The notes: a model not told the origin generated them from the letters alone. Shown: positions 13,201 through 26,944, counted from the first letter of the stretch. The stretch is DNA of 64,000 nucleotides from Crotophaga sulcirostris (GCA_013397455.1 VYZB01000135.1:1058698-1122697); one strand, 5' to 3'. Numbers and translations: made by a program.

Positions 13201-16200
13201 GATGGTAAAACATCTAGGCAAAAGGTGTCAGCTTGTATGAGTGCTCCTCAAATCTCTTTTCTGTCATTTCCACATGAGCTTTCTTCCTTGATGATCTTCA
13301 CTGTGCACAGAGAGCTATAGAATTGTTCAGTTTTAGTCTTCCTAGATAGCATTTTCCCCTTTTGTTTCCAGCACTAGCTGTGTTACCAGTAGTCCAAGGC
13401 TTTGGATGGCTTAAAAGACTAACTGAATTGTTAGGCTACAGTTTTATTTTGTGGATGATTTCTTAAGTAGTCTCTCTTTTCTCTTGGACACAATACTATT
13501 AATTTGATTAAAATTACTGGTTAAATGCTAATAGATTAGAGTGGATAACTACTTATCAGTCTGGGCAGAGATTTTACAATATTTGCATTTATTTATTTTT
13601 GGAAGTATATTTCTTTCTAAATAAACCTCAACAGTCCTGTAGAGAGGCAAATAAGAATGTGTTTGTTAGAGTTGCAGAAATGCCAATAAGAAAAATATTA
13701 CATATGAATACAGTAAACAGGAATATTTGTAGAAAAATATATATATGGTTTTGTTTTTCATTTTAGATAGGTATCATAATAAAACACAAGCAGAAATCCA
13801 AGGTAGTTTTAAGAATTCTGTAAATAGAAATAGATCAGTACATGAGAAGGAGAAATTATGGTCCTGAGAGACTGACAACATATTTCTTAATCTTGAAGTA
13901 TGTAGTTAGTTAATGGTTACAGGTTTGATGTTGTTGTAGCTACCTATAGTAGAGTTTCCAGTCTTCTTTCTGCTCTTCCTACTCACTGCTCTTCTGCATT
14001 GGCGCTCTTTTATTGCTAATCTTTCCCAACACCACTTTTTGTGCTATTGGAGTGAAGTTTGTATTGTGCCCTTCACTTACCTCTTTTGCAGACCTACCTC
14101 TTCTAATTACTTTTTACTTTATAAAGGAGTAAAAATACCACTTACTCAAAAAAACCGTGCTCCAAGTAGCAGGTATGCCTAAAAACAGAGGTTTATTTTT
14201 TCAAGAGATGTTTGACTTCAGAAAAATATTTTACATAATAAGCCCTTGTCTGTACAACATGCTTCTAACATTGAGAGCTATGAGATATGCAACTAACTGT
14301 AGTGTAATAGATTGCTTTGGTAGATGGGCTTTTATAGTCCGTTTTGGATCTTCTCCCTTATTCTCAGCAAAGGCTAGGAGATGTTACAGCAGGTTTCTGT
14401 GAAATGTTAATCAGAAAGGCTATCCATGGGGATACTTTAACAATTTAGGATTTCAGAAATTTCCTGCACATTGAAATGGATGGGGGGGGAGTTGAGTGTG
14501 TAGAAAACTAAAAAAAAATACTGGCTGTTGAAATTGCATTATTTCATGAAAATAGAAGGACCTCTGCTAAATTGGTTTTGTTCTTGTATCATTTGGACTG
14601 TACTTTAAAAAACAACCTAAATCACACCGTTCTTTATCAGTTGCTGTTATTTCCTGTTCTACTTTCACATTTTGAAGTTTCTCAAACATTAAGTAAATGT
14701 TTTTAAAGCTTAGGAACTGAAATACTTGATGTCATTTTTGAAATAAACTTTTTACTGAGGTCTGTTAACAATCAACCTTCTGAAAGGCATTCTTGTCAAA
14801 TTGCAGTATAAAAGATTTTGCTTAAAGTTATAAACAAAATACTACTTCATGTAGTTTTTTCCAGATCTTCCTATTGCCAATTTCAGTGAAGTTAATGTAA
14901 ACGTACTTATGCTACATAGTAGAGGAGGGCTTCTGATAGTACCATGTGCTTAAATAGTACATGTTTTTCGAAGTATAACTTTGTCTGAAGTTGAGTTCTG
15001 AGTGACACAAGTGGAATTTAGTAACACATTTTTTTAAATGAATGTCTCAAAAGTTGTGCTTCTAATTTCCCCGGTATTTAAGGGTGCAAGATTTGGGATT
15101 TTCACAATTGTGATACAGTTAAGAGAAAGAATTATCTTAATTATTTCTGCATCAATGCAACAGTGATTTTTATAAATATAAACTGACAAAAAGTCAACCC
15201 AAACCCTACTGGTACTGTCAGACATTTGGAAAAACATTGTGTGTATAGTAAGGCCAGCTTTTTCTCGCTTTAATATTATATTTCCCATAGTACAGTCAGT
15301 TTATCACTTTTGGCAGCAGTTCTTATCCTAATCAGATGTGGCATGGGGTCCTATAGAGTTTTATGCTTCTGTCTTAAGATTTCCATTACGCTTATGCTGC
15401 TTCTAGATACTTTACTGTACATCTAAGCATGGTTTTCAATTACCATCTTTATGCTGTGACATCCAGGTGCTGAGAATTTATTTTGGTTCACGTGGAAGAA
15501 GCAATCTTAGAAAATGCTTATCAGATGGTCTGTATTACAAATTTATATAACACCTACCAGCAGAAACAAAAATGTAGTCTCAAGAGCATGCAGGCATGAG
15601 ACTCGCTAAAAGAAGGTTGAATGAGTTATTTTTCATTTCAGGCCATATTTCTCTGTGGAAAAGGGATGTAGAAATTCATTGGGATTAAATAAATATCTGC
15701 TTTTCTACTGAAATTATTCTAAAAGCATGTATGTTTCCTTACTATACTTTCTATTTTTGAGAGATTTAATTGATTATCTGTAATTCTGTGCAGGACCACC
15801 GCATTTAACTGTTGGTTGTTAACGTCATATGAAATGCCAGGGAATATTTTCATAAAAGTTGCAATATGTAGTGTAGTATGTACCTGCTCGACTCAGTTAT
15901 TAATATTTTTGGAAGCAATAAGAAATAACTTATTGGTCTTTCTTTTTCCAGTTAGATTTCATAGTGCAGTAGTATTTTTAGAATACCGCAGTTAATTAGA
16001 ATTGACCAGCAATCTAAAAGGCACATGAGTGAACACTGAATTTTGGCAACTCCTTAAGAAGAAAATGGAGGATGAAAAATGACTGAATGGTTTATGTTTA
16101 TATATCCATAAATACATTCATACATGCATATACGTATATACGTATGCATACACACTCATGACTGAATGCTACAGCAAAGCTGTGCACATTATTTAGTGCA

Positions 16201-16392
16201 AAGGAACAGGCTTTGCTCACAGTGTGTACAGGAATGATAATATTTCTTGAAACAACCTCTGTGCTGCTAGTTTCACTGACAAAACCTATGGACTGATATC
16301 TTCTATATTCAGCCTATGGATAGCACTTTGGGGCACTGAGTAAATAATAAATATAAATACATAATTTGGAGAGAGAAGATGGTGACTGTGAA
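10250..16392. other. AT-rich DNA, no gene established
   Basis: No known gene is recognisable. Two things stand out and are discussed as findings. One is a 151-codon minus-strand open frame at 12281-12736. The other is a strong splice-acceptor-like pyrimidine tract ending in AG at 12055, followed by an open frame. An alternating purine-pyrimidine tract lies at 16099-16153. I see no mobile element here. Confidence 0.6.
16099..16153. repeat. Alternating purine-pyrimidine tract with 16 bp palindrome
   Basis: This AT-rich tract is made largely of alternating purine and pyrimidine steps (TATA, CATA, CGTA). It contains a perfect 16 bp palindrome at 16130-16145 (ATACGTATATACGTAT). It is a degenerate dinucleotide repeat that could extrude as a cruciform. 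No function is implied. Confidence 0.75.
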
Positions 16393-17601
16393 CAATCAGC
16401 ATGGATTTACCAAGGTTATATGATATGATAAAACAGCTGGATGAGGCTGTGTATGAGGGAAAACCGTAGATGTCATTTATCTTAACTTCAACAAGACTTT
16501 TTGGACAATGCCTCCAAATATTCTTGTGTCCAATTTAGAATGTTATGATCTGGATGAGTGGACAAATAAATGCATAAAAATGGTTGGATGATGGGGCTTA
16601 AGAGGGTAGTGATTAATGAATTATACTCTAGCAGGGGGTCAGTGATAAAAGAAGCACAACACGGGTTTCTTATGGGATTTGTCCTGTTTAACACTTTCAG
16701 CAATGACCTGGAGGTGATGGATTGCATGTTTATCCACATCTGCAGATGGCACCAAATTGTAGGGACCCATCTTGAGGGCAGAAATATCACTCAGAATGAC
16801 CTAGACAGCCTGGAGGAGTGGGCCAACAGGCACCCTACAAAATTCAACAGGAATAGATGCAAAGTCCTGTATTTGGGAAGGAGGGATCCTCCTGCAGTGA
16901 TACAGGCTGGGGGAGCCGCTCTGCAGGAATGGGACTAGGGGTCTTGGCAGACAGCAATCTGAGCATGAGCCAGCCCTGTTCCCTGGCAGTCATGTTGACT
17001 AACAGTATCCTTGGCTGTATTAAGAAGAGCGCAGTGTGTAGGTTAAGAGAAGTGATTATCCCACTTATATACTATTCTGTAGACCTCATCTAGAAAACTC
17101 CATCCAGTTTAGGGCCCTTCAGTATGAGAAAGGCATCAGAAAACTGTAGAAAGTTCAGCAAAGGGTCACTGCAGTGATCAGGGGACTACAGGGGAGGCTG
17201 AGGAAACTGGGTCTGTTAACCCCAAACAAGAAAAAACTTTGGGAGGAAGGGGGTTCTATTATAATAGCAGCTTTCCAGTATCCACAAAGAGGTTATTGAG
17301 ATTATGAAGTCCCAGCAGAGAATGATGGGAGGACGCAGAGTCAATGAACATAAATTGAAGTAGGTGGTTCAGGCTGGATATAAGGAAAAACTTTTTCACC
17401 ATGAAGTCAGTCAAATAATGGAACAGGTTTCCCAGAGCGGTTGTGAAGTCCCTGCATTTGGAGAATTTCAAGACCCAGCTGGATAAAACCCTGAGCAACC
17501 TTGTCTAACCTAATAGCTGTTCCCACATTGAGCAAGAGGTGGGACTTGAGACCTCCTGAGGTCCCTTCCAAACTCAATTATTCTTTGATTCTGTAATAAC
17601 T
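16393..17601 (+). mobile_element. CR1 LINE, old copy with RT remnant and 3' tail (sense)
   Basis: This 1.2 kb stretch follows the CR1 ORF2 layout from the middle of the reverse transcriptase to the 3' end. It starts at the segment for the start of the conserved 'D-x-SKAFD' region. It passes through the LFN-x-F-x-NDL region (near 16681-16712), the DLD-x-LEEWA region (near 16800-16830) and the SREVI-PLY region (near 17040-17075). It ends in a tail resembling GAGGTCCCTTCC...ATTATTCTTTGATTCTGTA. The copy is dead. The reading frame shifts around the active-site box, where the FADD equivalent at 16742-16759 reads A-D-G-T-K, so the second catalytic aspartate has become glycine. Many stops interrupt the rest. 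Divergence is much higher than in the 58 kb copy, which suggests an older CR1 subfamily. The open frame at 16570-16938 is part of this remnant and is not a host gene. Confidence 0.93.
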
Positions 17602-19738
17602 GGCTGAAATATGCACAGCTGTGCACAGCTGGAGATGAATTCTACTTTATCATTCTTTCTCTGTGCTGGGGAGATGTTGCTTCTGAAACCTTCTGAGTTG
17701 TTGCTTAATACATGAGCTTACTAACAATGCTTTAACAAAGAGGTTAAATATGGAGTTAAAACCTAGAGCTTAGTTCTGCACCACTTTGCAAGTTCAGTAC
17801 AAATCCATATCTCTGGCACAAGTTTCAGCAACTTTCTCATGGAGGAGAAAAATTAAGCCTATCTTGCCTGAGACCAAAGAGTATTCTTCCTTCCAATAAA
17901 GCTGTAGAGCCTGTGACCCAGTCCACCCTCAGCTATTCCATCTGTCCTCAGGACACTGTAAAATGCCTGACATTGCACCAAAGAGACAGGCTTTTTGAAA
18001 AAGAGTCCCAAATTAATGTACATGAAGGGCAGCTGACACTGTAAAGAGCCCCAGCTAAGCCTGCACTTTCATCTCTGAGTATATGCTCTCATGCTGTGAC
18101 ACAATCTTATGGAGCTGGGTCTAAGGGCATGTCAGTTTCTAAGTGATTTCCTGTATCAGTTTCGAAACCCAAATTGCTCTCCCAATTTGTATATTTTGAC
18201 TTCTGCTTCTTTTTCAAAATATGCCTCTTTTAAATATTTCTAAATTTAGAAATCCACATATATATATTTTGATGACTATAAAAATTCTGAAAAAAAATGT
18301 TCTTTTGCCAGTATAGAATGGAAAACGACAGCATGTTTGACATGTGAAAGCACTGTCATTCTAAAATTTAGTAACGTGTATAGAATTTGTTTTAGTTCAG
18401 ATCTAGTTTCCTTAATTTTAGGTGTATTTTTTTTTTTTTACACAGATCTTCGGGGCTTCAGCTTCAATCTTTTTATTGGTTCAAGTGCATTGTTAAGTGG
18501 CTTTCTGTAACTAAAAGTTGCCAGTGAGTTATTTAACTCAGAGCTTATCTTTTTCACAAGAGAAATACCACTTCATATGTTTCTGATTTCATATGCCACT
18601 TTGGAAAACCTCTGGCACCTGGTCCAAGGCTCACTGAAGCCTCTGGAATTTATTTTTTTTCATTGACTTCAGTGAATGCAAGCTAAGCAATCCAGAAGGA
18701 AGCACCTTCAATTTTTCTTCTGTGGGAAGAAGCACAAAATAATTTTTTGGACATAAATCAGGATAGTCTTCATTTTTTCTACCCAAGAAAATGAAAGTAG
18801 CAGAAAGCAACCTGGTCAGGTTACGCAGGCCGGTGTTGCCAAATTCTTAACGGGCCTGTGCTAGAGGATGGGAGTGGAAGCTTGTCCAGATAACTCATCA
18901 GAGACATCACAAACTCTGTAGGTGGTTGTGCAAGAAAGCATCTGATGGACTCTCTGGCAACACCAAGAGATTGCTAAGCCCCACTTAGCATTCCTCCATT
19001 TGTCTGTAATGCAGTTAAAAAAAGCAGTGATCCCACCACGGTATCTGTGTCATCTTTTCATCTGTGTGAGTCAACCATTTAGAAGAGTATGGAAAGTTTA
19101 TAAAAATTTGTGGTAGTAAAAAAAAGAGCTCTTTATTTTTTCCATATGTACAGAACTAGAGTACCTAAACATATGGGCATAGGGTCATGAGAGAACAAAT
19201 GATATAGTGTAACTTCCTAGGTAGTAGATGTGAAGCTGTTAATATTATTATATGCCTGATGGGTTTTTTTCATTGCTTTTACTGAATTTACGTTAAAGCT
19301 TACATTATGGCAATTGCTTGTAGCTTGGTTTCTATATGGTTTCCTTTGCTTAAGAGCTTTTCTGAACAAGTCAGAACAGTAGCACATGTATGAAGTTGTA
19401 AAGAAGGAGCAATTTTCACCTTTTTATCGACCCTCTTTTTTCTGCGTTAAACAGCAACGGTGATTTTCTGTCATAGTATTACTGGTTCTGTGCAAACCTC
19501 TTGGTGACAGTGTTTACCTAACTGAAAACATAATATTGTATGTTCTTGCCTACTATCTGTTTAGTTCTTTGAGCCAGGAATAGTGAGGGTGAATGTCTAA
19601 CTTCTTAACTAATTGTATTAAAAGTTTGCCTTTGACAGTAGAAAGAATGGTATTCTTAAAATTTCTTTTTATGCCATGTCTGTGAGCCATGACAACAGAA
19701 ATGCTGTCATACCTGTGGTACCAAATCATAGCTGATGA
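17602..19738. other. AT-rich DNA, nothing recognised
   Basis: I see no gene, RNA gene or repeat family here. Short poly-T and poly-A runs occur (for example near 18427-18440). The minus-strand open frame at 19553-19822 overlaps the end of this stretch and is treated with the stop-poor island that follows. Confidence 0.7.
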
Positions 19739-20932
19739 GCCCTTTGTAAGACAATAAATATTCTGGTGCAGAATGAAAGCCTTTTCTGGTGTCTGCCTAG
19801 GGAAAGCCCTGTGAACTTCCATAGTCTGATCAGGAGTCCTGGAGCACTCTCCATCAACACCTTCTCAGTGTGGTTTATGTGGTCCCACGTGTGTTCTGTC
19901 CTCCTCAGCATGGGGCTACATCTGCTTTTGAGAGAAAGACACAGAATATCACTTACTTCTGTAAATAATTCTGCCAAAGGAACACTGTGGAGCATAAACA
20001 TGACTTTGATGGTAACCAGCGAGGAAGACTTGAGAGTAGACAGGTGTGCTACCTGTGCTACTCCAAGTGCCAGTCTGCTCTTTATCGGTATTTCCATAAT
20101 GGTGGCTTCTATGCTGCTGAAGAAAGATTTTTAATATGAGATTTCTAAGTCTTTGATAAAAGACTTCGTAGACTACCTGTCAAATACTACATCAGGCAGA
20201 AGTAATTGTTTTTGTTGTGGGACTTTGCGTCTTGGATTAGGCAGTGACAGTCTCTCCTGGCTTGGTATGGTAAGTAAAACTGGTTGTCACAAGATATTTA
20301 TGGAGTCCTTTGATTTCAGGTCAGTACCTAGTTCTAAAAGAAAAATATATTCATGTTTAAAAGTGACTGTATGGTATTTTGGTTCACAACCACTCTATGA
20401 TGTGTCCTTTCTAGTAATTTAAGGTAGAAATAAATGTAGTGTGATTATTTAACATATTCAACATTTTTTAAAAATTGTGTTCAAGTTGGAAGTCTTTTCA
20501 GTACTTCAAGACAATGGCAAAACCAGACACATCCCTTTTGAAATGGATTGGGATGGTGAGTTTCAGCAAGGAAAAGTCAAAACACCCATCTCCGCAGAGA
20601 GTGCTCAGGATGCCTTTAAGTGGGTGGTATGAAGTGTGGGGAAGAAGAAATTGGAAAGGAATTCTTCATTTTCACTAGCCATCCTCATTTCCTTACTCTC
20701 CCAGGGGTCCAGCTCTGTGAGTCTGCAATGGAGAAAAGCTGAGATCTGTGGTATAATGTCCAGCTTCTGCAGGCATTCAACCAGCTTATTACTATTTTAC
20801 TATTTCACCTGGCCCCAAGAAAACCTGACAGCACAGACTTCCATGCAACAGGAGGCAGAAGAAAAAGCTGCGTCAGTCCCTGAAAAAACAGACACTACTT
20901 TAAATGTAGGATCTCCATATGCAAAGATTTAG
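19739..20932 (+). pseudogene. Stop-poor island, possible decayed coding region
   Basis: One forward frame (codons starting at positions equal to 2 modulo 3) runs for about 398 codons. It has only four internal stops, at 20132, 20420, 20450 and 20630, before it ends at 20930. The surrounding base composition would give roughly five times as many. The first open block (19739-20131) is rich in hydrophobic residues, and the last part (from about 20636) ends in a polar, Glu/Lys-rich tail. The opposite strand is also unusually open (19553-19822 and 19726-20097), as often happens opposite a real or former coding frame. I do not recognise the predicted protein, and no poly(A) tail marks a processed copy. 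It may be a decayed gene, or only a patch of DNA poor in TA-containing trinucleotides. Being a pseudogene is an inference from stop density alone. Confidence 0.2.
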
Positions 20933-21047
20933 AATCAGGATCTTAGTATCGTATATTAATGTAATGTAGCAGGTTACCAAGAAGACCTTTTAAAATGCCC
21001 TAGATGTTTTTGAGTGCCTGTGTAACTCAGCTGGGGAGCATTTCTAC

Positions 21048-21133
21048 ACAGTAGATGGAACTGTTGTTAGTGTTCAGTTATAGGTTGGACTTGATGATCT
21101 CAAAGATCCTTTCCAACCTTGTGATACTGTGAA
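21048..21133 (+). mobile_element. CR1 LINE, 3' tail fragment (sense)
   Basis: The last 86 bp of a CR1 copy are visible: a TTGTTAGTGTT-like block, TAGGTTGGACTTGATGATCT, then TCCTTTCCAACCTTGTGATACTGTGA. The same tail type occurs at 45406-45526 and, reversed, at 58252, so these three copies belong to one subfamily distinct from the copies at 10157, 34268 and 35868. It has no coding content. Confidence 0.9.
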
Positions 21134-24100
21134 CTGAAGAACTCTAAAATGAATGGGTCACCCTTGTACAAACCTTCAAATACTTCATATGACCAATTGC
21201 ACAGGAGAGATTTAAGGGGCACTGCTATAGATTTTTAATTCCACCATTCTGTATGAAAAATGTTTCAGTGAAATCAGGACAAGAGAATAAAATGTCAAAA
21301 ATTCTGAATTTTGGAAATAAGAATTTAGTAGTTTACCTTCTTAAGTTTTTATTATTAAAAGCACACAGAGATCTGGTTTGTGTATCCTTACACAGCAATG
21401 CCCTGTACTTAATGTGAGATGACAAATTACTCATACTGAGTGTATGCAAAGGTTAACTCAGGGAGCGCTGAAGAAATGGGATATCTCAGAAGCCTTTAAG
21501 GCTCACACTGAAGTCAGCAGGGGCTCTGTATCTTTGGCCATTTTTACTTTAATGAAAATGCTTTCTTTGTAGTTTTATGAATTTATGCTTTTAATTCTGT
21601 CCACTTGTAGGTTAGGGGAAGTTTGTGTTGTAGTTGCAAAATTAAATAGATGAAGTCATGAAGCTGAATCTTCAGCAAAGCAGAGCTTTGCAGTTTGCTT
21701 CTGTTTCTTGCAAGGAAAACATACTTGTTAGGAGTCAGGCTAATTTTAAAAAATATGTTGCAATATATACCCTTCGCAAAAAGCTTTTTTGCCAAAGGAT
21801 AGGACAAGTGTGCTGCTTTTTAATGTTTCCTTTGGGAATTAAAATAGGAAGAGAATTCTATGTAAACCTTTCCATTAGACCTGCTTATTGTAAAACACAG
21901 GCTTAGCTCAAAATTTTTCTATATTTTATCCTTTTTAAAGCATTTGAGATGATTTATTCTGTGCTGCAATTTGCAAGTGCTTTCAGATGGCAAAGGAGAA
22001 ACTTACTGTGGCATCTGGATGTCCATTTGAAAAAGAAATGTCCTTACACATCTAATTACTGGTGTAGTATCTGGGACTGATTCATCTTCCTTTATTGTTG
22101 AGTCCCAGTACTAATGCCTTTGTCATTGAACAGCTGAAGAGTTCTCAGTTTCTCAAGTGGCATGAGACTGTAGGTTTGGGCTCTACTGATGATTGTAGTC
22201 CTGATACGTGTCTCGTACCGTGTTACTTCACATTAACTTTCAAGCTGCTGTCATAGGACTTCCAAGGAATTTCGTTATAGAACTTCTGTACAGGGTGAAA
22301 TGGGAGCTCTGGTAAATTATCTTTTTTCTTCCAGGGTTCGTTGACCCTTTCAGTGCTTATGTTGGCACTGTTTGGTTATAAAAGCTTCCAATCAGAAAAT
22401 TTTGTCTTTTTACCTAAAAAAGTGAATTTCATTTTAAGGTTAATTGAAGCCTATATGTGGATTGCTAAGGAAGAGATTTCACCTATTGTTACATAAAACT
22501 GTGTTCCAGTTTGTGTTTTGTCTGAGAACTGTGTACCAAGTCTCTCATATTAATTAAGCTATATTACACTCTTGTGAGATACAACTTTAATACAAAAAAA
22601 AGGAACACAATGAAGGCTACTAAATATGGTAAAAAATTCAGTATGCTAATGTTATAGAATACTCATAAACATTTTATTTTTAAGGAGTCTAACCTTACGT
22701 AATTGTACTTTCTTGAAAAAAAGACTTTAATCTTGCTTTCATCTGTTTTAAATGGTCACCTTTTGTCTCTATAATAGTTAGTATAGTTAATGCCAATTTT
22801 TGAACTGTCTGACTTCATCACTTGTAACATTAAAGGTTATATCACTGGGGATGTTTTTTTGTTTCAGTAGTAAAATACTTTTGATTAATATGAACGCTGT
22901 GGTCCGAAGAATTTTTGCAAATGTGGATATATGATGTTGGTTCCCTTATTTTTTGAATGGAAACAAAAAATATCTACTAAGTATCTGGGATTTTGTCCTG
23001 TCCCAGTAGTAAACTTTCTGTTTCATTTAGGGACATAACATTTCCCAACTGTTTTATGGCTGAGAATTTTCTGAAGGTTTTCAAGATTTTAAGAGGTTAT
23101 TTTTACACCATCTTACTTTCCAGAAAGTCATAATTTTAGTCTTTAAACACAGAAAGCTATGCCTGCCCCCTCCTTGTCACCCTCCCAGTACACCTTTTAA
23201 TACTCCAATCTGTGGTAAATTTGTCAGAGAGGAGACTAGGGGGCCTGTTTTATGGAATTTGAAATGCTGACAAGTCTGTTGACACTGCATGTGCAATTGT
23301 CCCTCAGAGCTTACATCCAAGTTTGTTGTACCGAGCAGAGAATAGAATGTGGGAGAAGTTATTCTGAGTGTGTGTGCATGTGATTGCAGTTTCCAAGGAG
23401 ACCATCTTCTTTGTCTGAACATGTCCAAAATGATTGCCTAATTGATCTCATCATGTGGGACACTCTGTCTGTCTTTCTGTCTGCTGCTCTTGTGCGTTCT
23501 TTCCTCCACATTGTTATTCAGAAAGTAAAAACTGAAAAGTTACGTTCTCGAAAAAGAGCCAAACAAAGCCATTAGCCTGCCCAAACAATGCATTTGGACT
23601 GTCCTTTAGTCAAAACCAATTGCTGGTGTGTCACCAGTAGGGATGTGAAACATGTTGTTGCTAGTATTTCTTTCCAATCTGTGCTGTAACTCGTGCATAG
23701 ATGATGCTAAGCATTTCTTTGAAAGAGGCAGCTGTTAATGCTACTACTGAATTTCCACTAATTATAAAATCAAAGCACCGACTCTCTTTTCCTTCTCAAA
23801 GCTCAATAGTCTAGTTTCACTGGTTAAATAAAACAACAACAAAAAATCCCCCCAAACACAAAAAGCTCGGGGAAGGAGAAGATGTCAGCAACAGTGCTGA
23901 AAAGGATGCTGATGTGCTTTTTCTGTTGCTTGTGGTTTTGTTGGTACTGATGATTTGCTAATGAAAGCCAAAGATCTTTCAAATTTAGTCCCTCGACACT
24001 GGAACTGTAAATGAAGAGCTCAAGTTTAAAAACATTCTTGCTAAAGGGAGGAGAAGATTGCAGAAGGCAGTAAGAATAAGGTGCTGAAGCAAGACTGGAG

Positions 24101-26417
24101 GTCACTGAATACTGCTATTCGTATCACTTGTGACACAGGGGACTGAGGCAAATCGTCACTTCCTTGCTAAGGAAAGACACCTATTAACCTCAGGAAAAAA
24201 TTAACCTCAACTATGGAAACAAAATATTACTGAGACAGAAACTGAACTTACATCACAAATCAGTATGTAAAAAAGCATATTAAAAACATGTTATTGAATA
24301 AATTAGTAACTATTGAAAGAAATATTTTTTAAACCCTCTCCATTTTTAAAAATGTTTATTTTGCCTGCAATTGCAGTTCTAAAAAAAAAAATATGAGCAT
24401 CAGTTGCATAGCATGGTTTTGTTTGTTTATTTGTAATAAGTGTCTGTAATGTGTGTAAAACTGGGGAGAGGGCATAGTCTGTGTCAGTTTATCTGCAATG
24501 TGTCACACTGGGGGTAAATACCAGCTGGTACATGAAAAAGGTCCTGGCAAATGTAAGCCAACAGAAGTAAGCATGGACAGCTTGAGGAGCAGCCTCTGAG
24601 AAAATAAGAGGAGTCTGCAGCAACCACAGCTCTCAACTTTCCTGGTGGGATTTATTAAATATTTCTCTTCAAGAAAAGATCTCACCGATTGTTAGAAGCC
24701 AGTCCCTCCTTGCCTTTACTATAAAATAGAAAGAATAGAATAGTATCATGGGCCTTTCATCTTGCCAACTCTTACTTCTGCCTCGCTTTACTCATACGAG
24801 CAGTCCTCTTGAGCTGGGTACAATTAAGCATGTATGAGCATCATTGGAGTTTTTGGCATTACACATGACCTTAGCATATGAGGATTTCAAAGTAGTAATT
24901 TGCAGGGTTTACAAGTCTTTTTGTCAGAGAATATTATGTCCGTGTTTCATAAAGATGAATATCTAGGCTACAAACAATTTGAGGACAATCTAAAGTCCTA
25001 AGAATTCCAGGGTAGAGCTCATATCATTTTGTGGACTGAGACCAGTAGGTGGGACAGAGCAGGAGGTTATAAACCTGGATGGAACAACAGTCGTGGTTAG
25101 CGCTTGGCCTAATTTAGAATGGTCTACTCACAGAATGGTGTGTCGATACAATGAAGCAGTAGTGTCACTTGAGTCCTAAATGTCTTTCACAAGCTCTGTG
25201 CTCCTCCCTACAACTCTGGGGAAAATCCTGAGTTGGATGTAATTAAAGAATGATAAATGGTGCATTTGAAAAACTAAGTCTCTTTCCCACTTTCTGTCTT
25301 TCCCCTCAAGTTCTGGCCAAAGCCTTAGGCCACTTAATATCTCTTCTGTTCTGCAAGAGTGATGTGAAGAAGAGCTAGGAGGACTCATGACCTTTTAATT
25401 TTAACGTCTTCTGTTTTAGCTTAGGCAGAAATCAAATTTGTAACTACACTGGATTTTTTTTTTTGTTTTAAATATTCCTGTTTGAACATACTTGGTTTCC
25501 GTGCAAACATGGTACGGTTGAACATAGTTCATCTTATAAAGGCTGAGCTGCAAGGCAGCACTTTACGAAGTTTTCTAAAGAGACCTTTTCCCTCTGGGAA
25601 TTTGACAACATGCAACACAGTGATAAGGACAGTGCTTACAGAGCAGCAGAGGTGCTCCTCCCTCCTGAGAGTGAAGCTAAAAAGTAGCTCTCACATCCAA
25701 TGCATGCACCTGCACCTGCCTGGCCTGAATGAACAAGCCTCTCAAATGATGTGGGCCTGTTCTTGGAATATTGCATATTTGGAGTGCTGCACAAAGAGAA
25801 CTGCCTTTATTTGACATGAAGGTATTTAAACATTTGAAACAGACTTTTCTGACTTGATTGATAAAATATGTCTTTCTGAGCAAAAGGTTGAGACTTTACC
25901 ATTGGCTTTTATAGAGTACATTTGAAGAGTTGCTCTAGTTAATCTGTGTGAGATTCAGCTGGTTTTGAAATGTGAAGATGATGTGTCAGTATATTATACA
26001 CACCACTAAGTCAGAAGTCACAGTAGTGCATTGGCACAACTGCCCTGTCACTTGTGCTCAAAAATAAATGAACTTTCCAAACATACCTGCCTGACTTCTG
26101 TCCTTGTTTAGTTCCTGCCAGAATAAACAGGCTTAAACTTTTCTTCTGTCTTGTACCCTCACCTCCCAATCATTATCCTTCCTTTTCTTAGCTCCTCCTG
26201 CAGCAAACTACCGTAAGGTCAAGCTCTCCAAGGGTGCTTCTGACTCACAGAAAATGTATTTAAATGGAGTCCCAAATGAAAAATCTTTAGTTAATCTGCC
26301 TCCTGGTGTGTCTACACTTTCCATCGTTCACATTCTTCAGTACAATGTTCTGTGATGAGCTTAGGCAGACCCAGTCTGGCAAGGCCTTTTTCGTATGAGT
26401 GGTTATTAAACTGAAGC

Positions 26418-26440
26418 TAATAATAATAATAATAATAATA
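26418..26440 (+). repeat. (TAA)n microsatellite
   Basis: An uninterrupted trinucleotide run of seven to eight TAA units. Its length suggests it could be polymorphic between individuals. Confidence 0.95.
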
Positions 26441-26928
26441 CAAGTAAGAACTTTCAACCTATGGCAAATTAATTTTTATTGCTATTTTTTAAGTTAAGTA
26501 TATTCTATAGGACTTTGACAAAATCCATTTTAGGAACCTATTTTAACTAAAGAAAAGATTTCAAGAGCGCCTCTTTTTTCAACTCACACATGGCGAGTAT
26601 ACATATTTTGTATTTGGCACCTACTTACCCTTTTCAGGACATGATTTTCATTGTGATGATAATCAAAAAGAGTCAGTATAGTTTTTTGAATATTAGAAAA
26701 TATTTTTTAGGACAGGAGAACAATTTACCGCAGTATCAGGCAAGTTAGGGAATCAAAGTATTGACTTTTTACACAGTCTGAGTTCTTCTAGAAGTAAAGC
26801 AAGGTATGTGCAAGCATATAAGAAACACAAGGCAGGAAAGCACAAATGGGATTTTCATTCTTCCTTGTACACTGAAGTAAAAACGTTTTTGTATAGGTCG
26901 ATTTGAATTTGGTAACTAATGCATTTTT

Positions 26929-26944
26929 GTATGTGTGTGTGTGT
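26929..26944 (+). repeat. Short (GT)n microsatellite
   Basis: A short GT-dinucleotide run, broken once by an A near its start. It is too short to be expected to vary much. Confidence 0.85.

Noticed and set aside
16570..16938. 122-codon plus-strand open frame
   Set aside because: It is the remains of CR1 ORF2, recognisable by the LFN-x-F-x-NDL and LEEWA motifs, and not a host gene.
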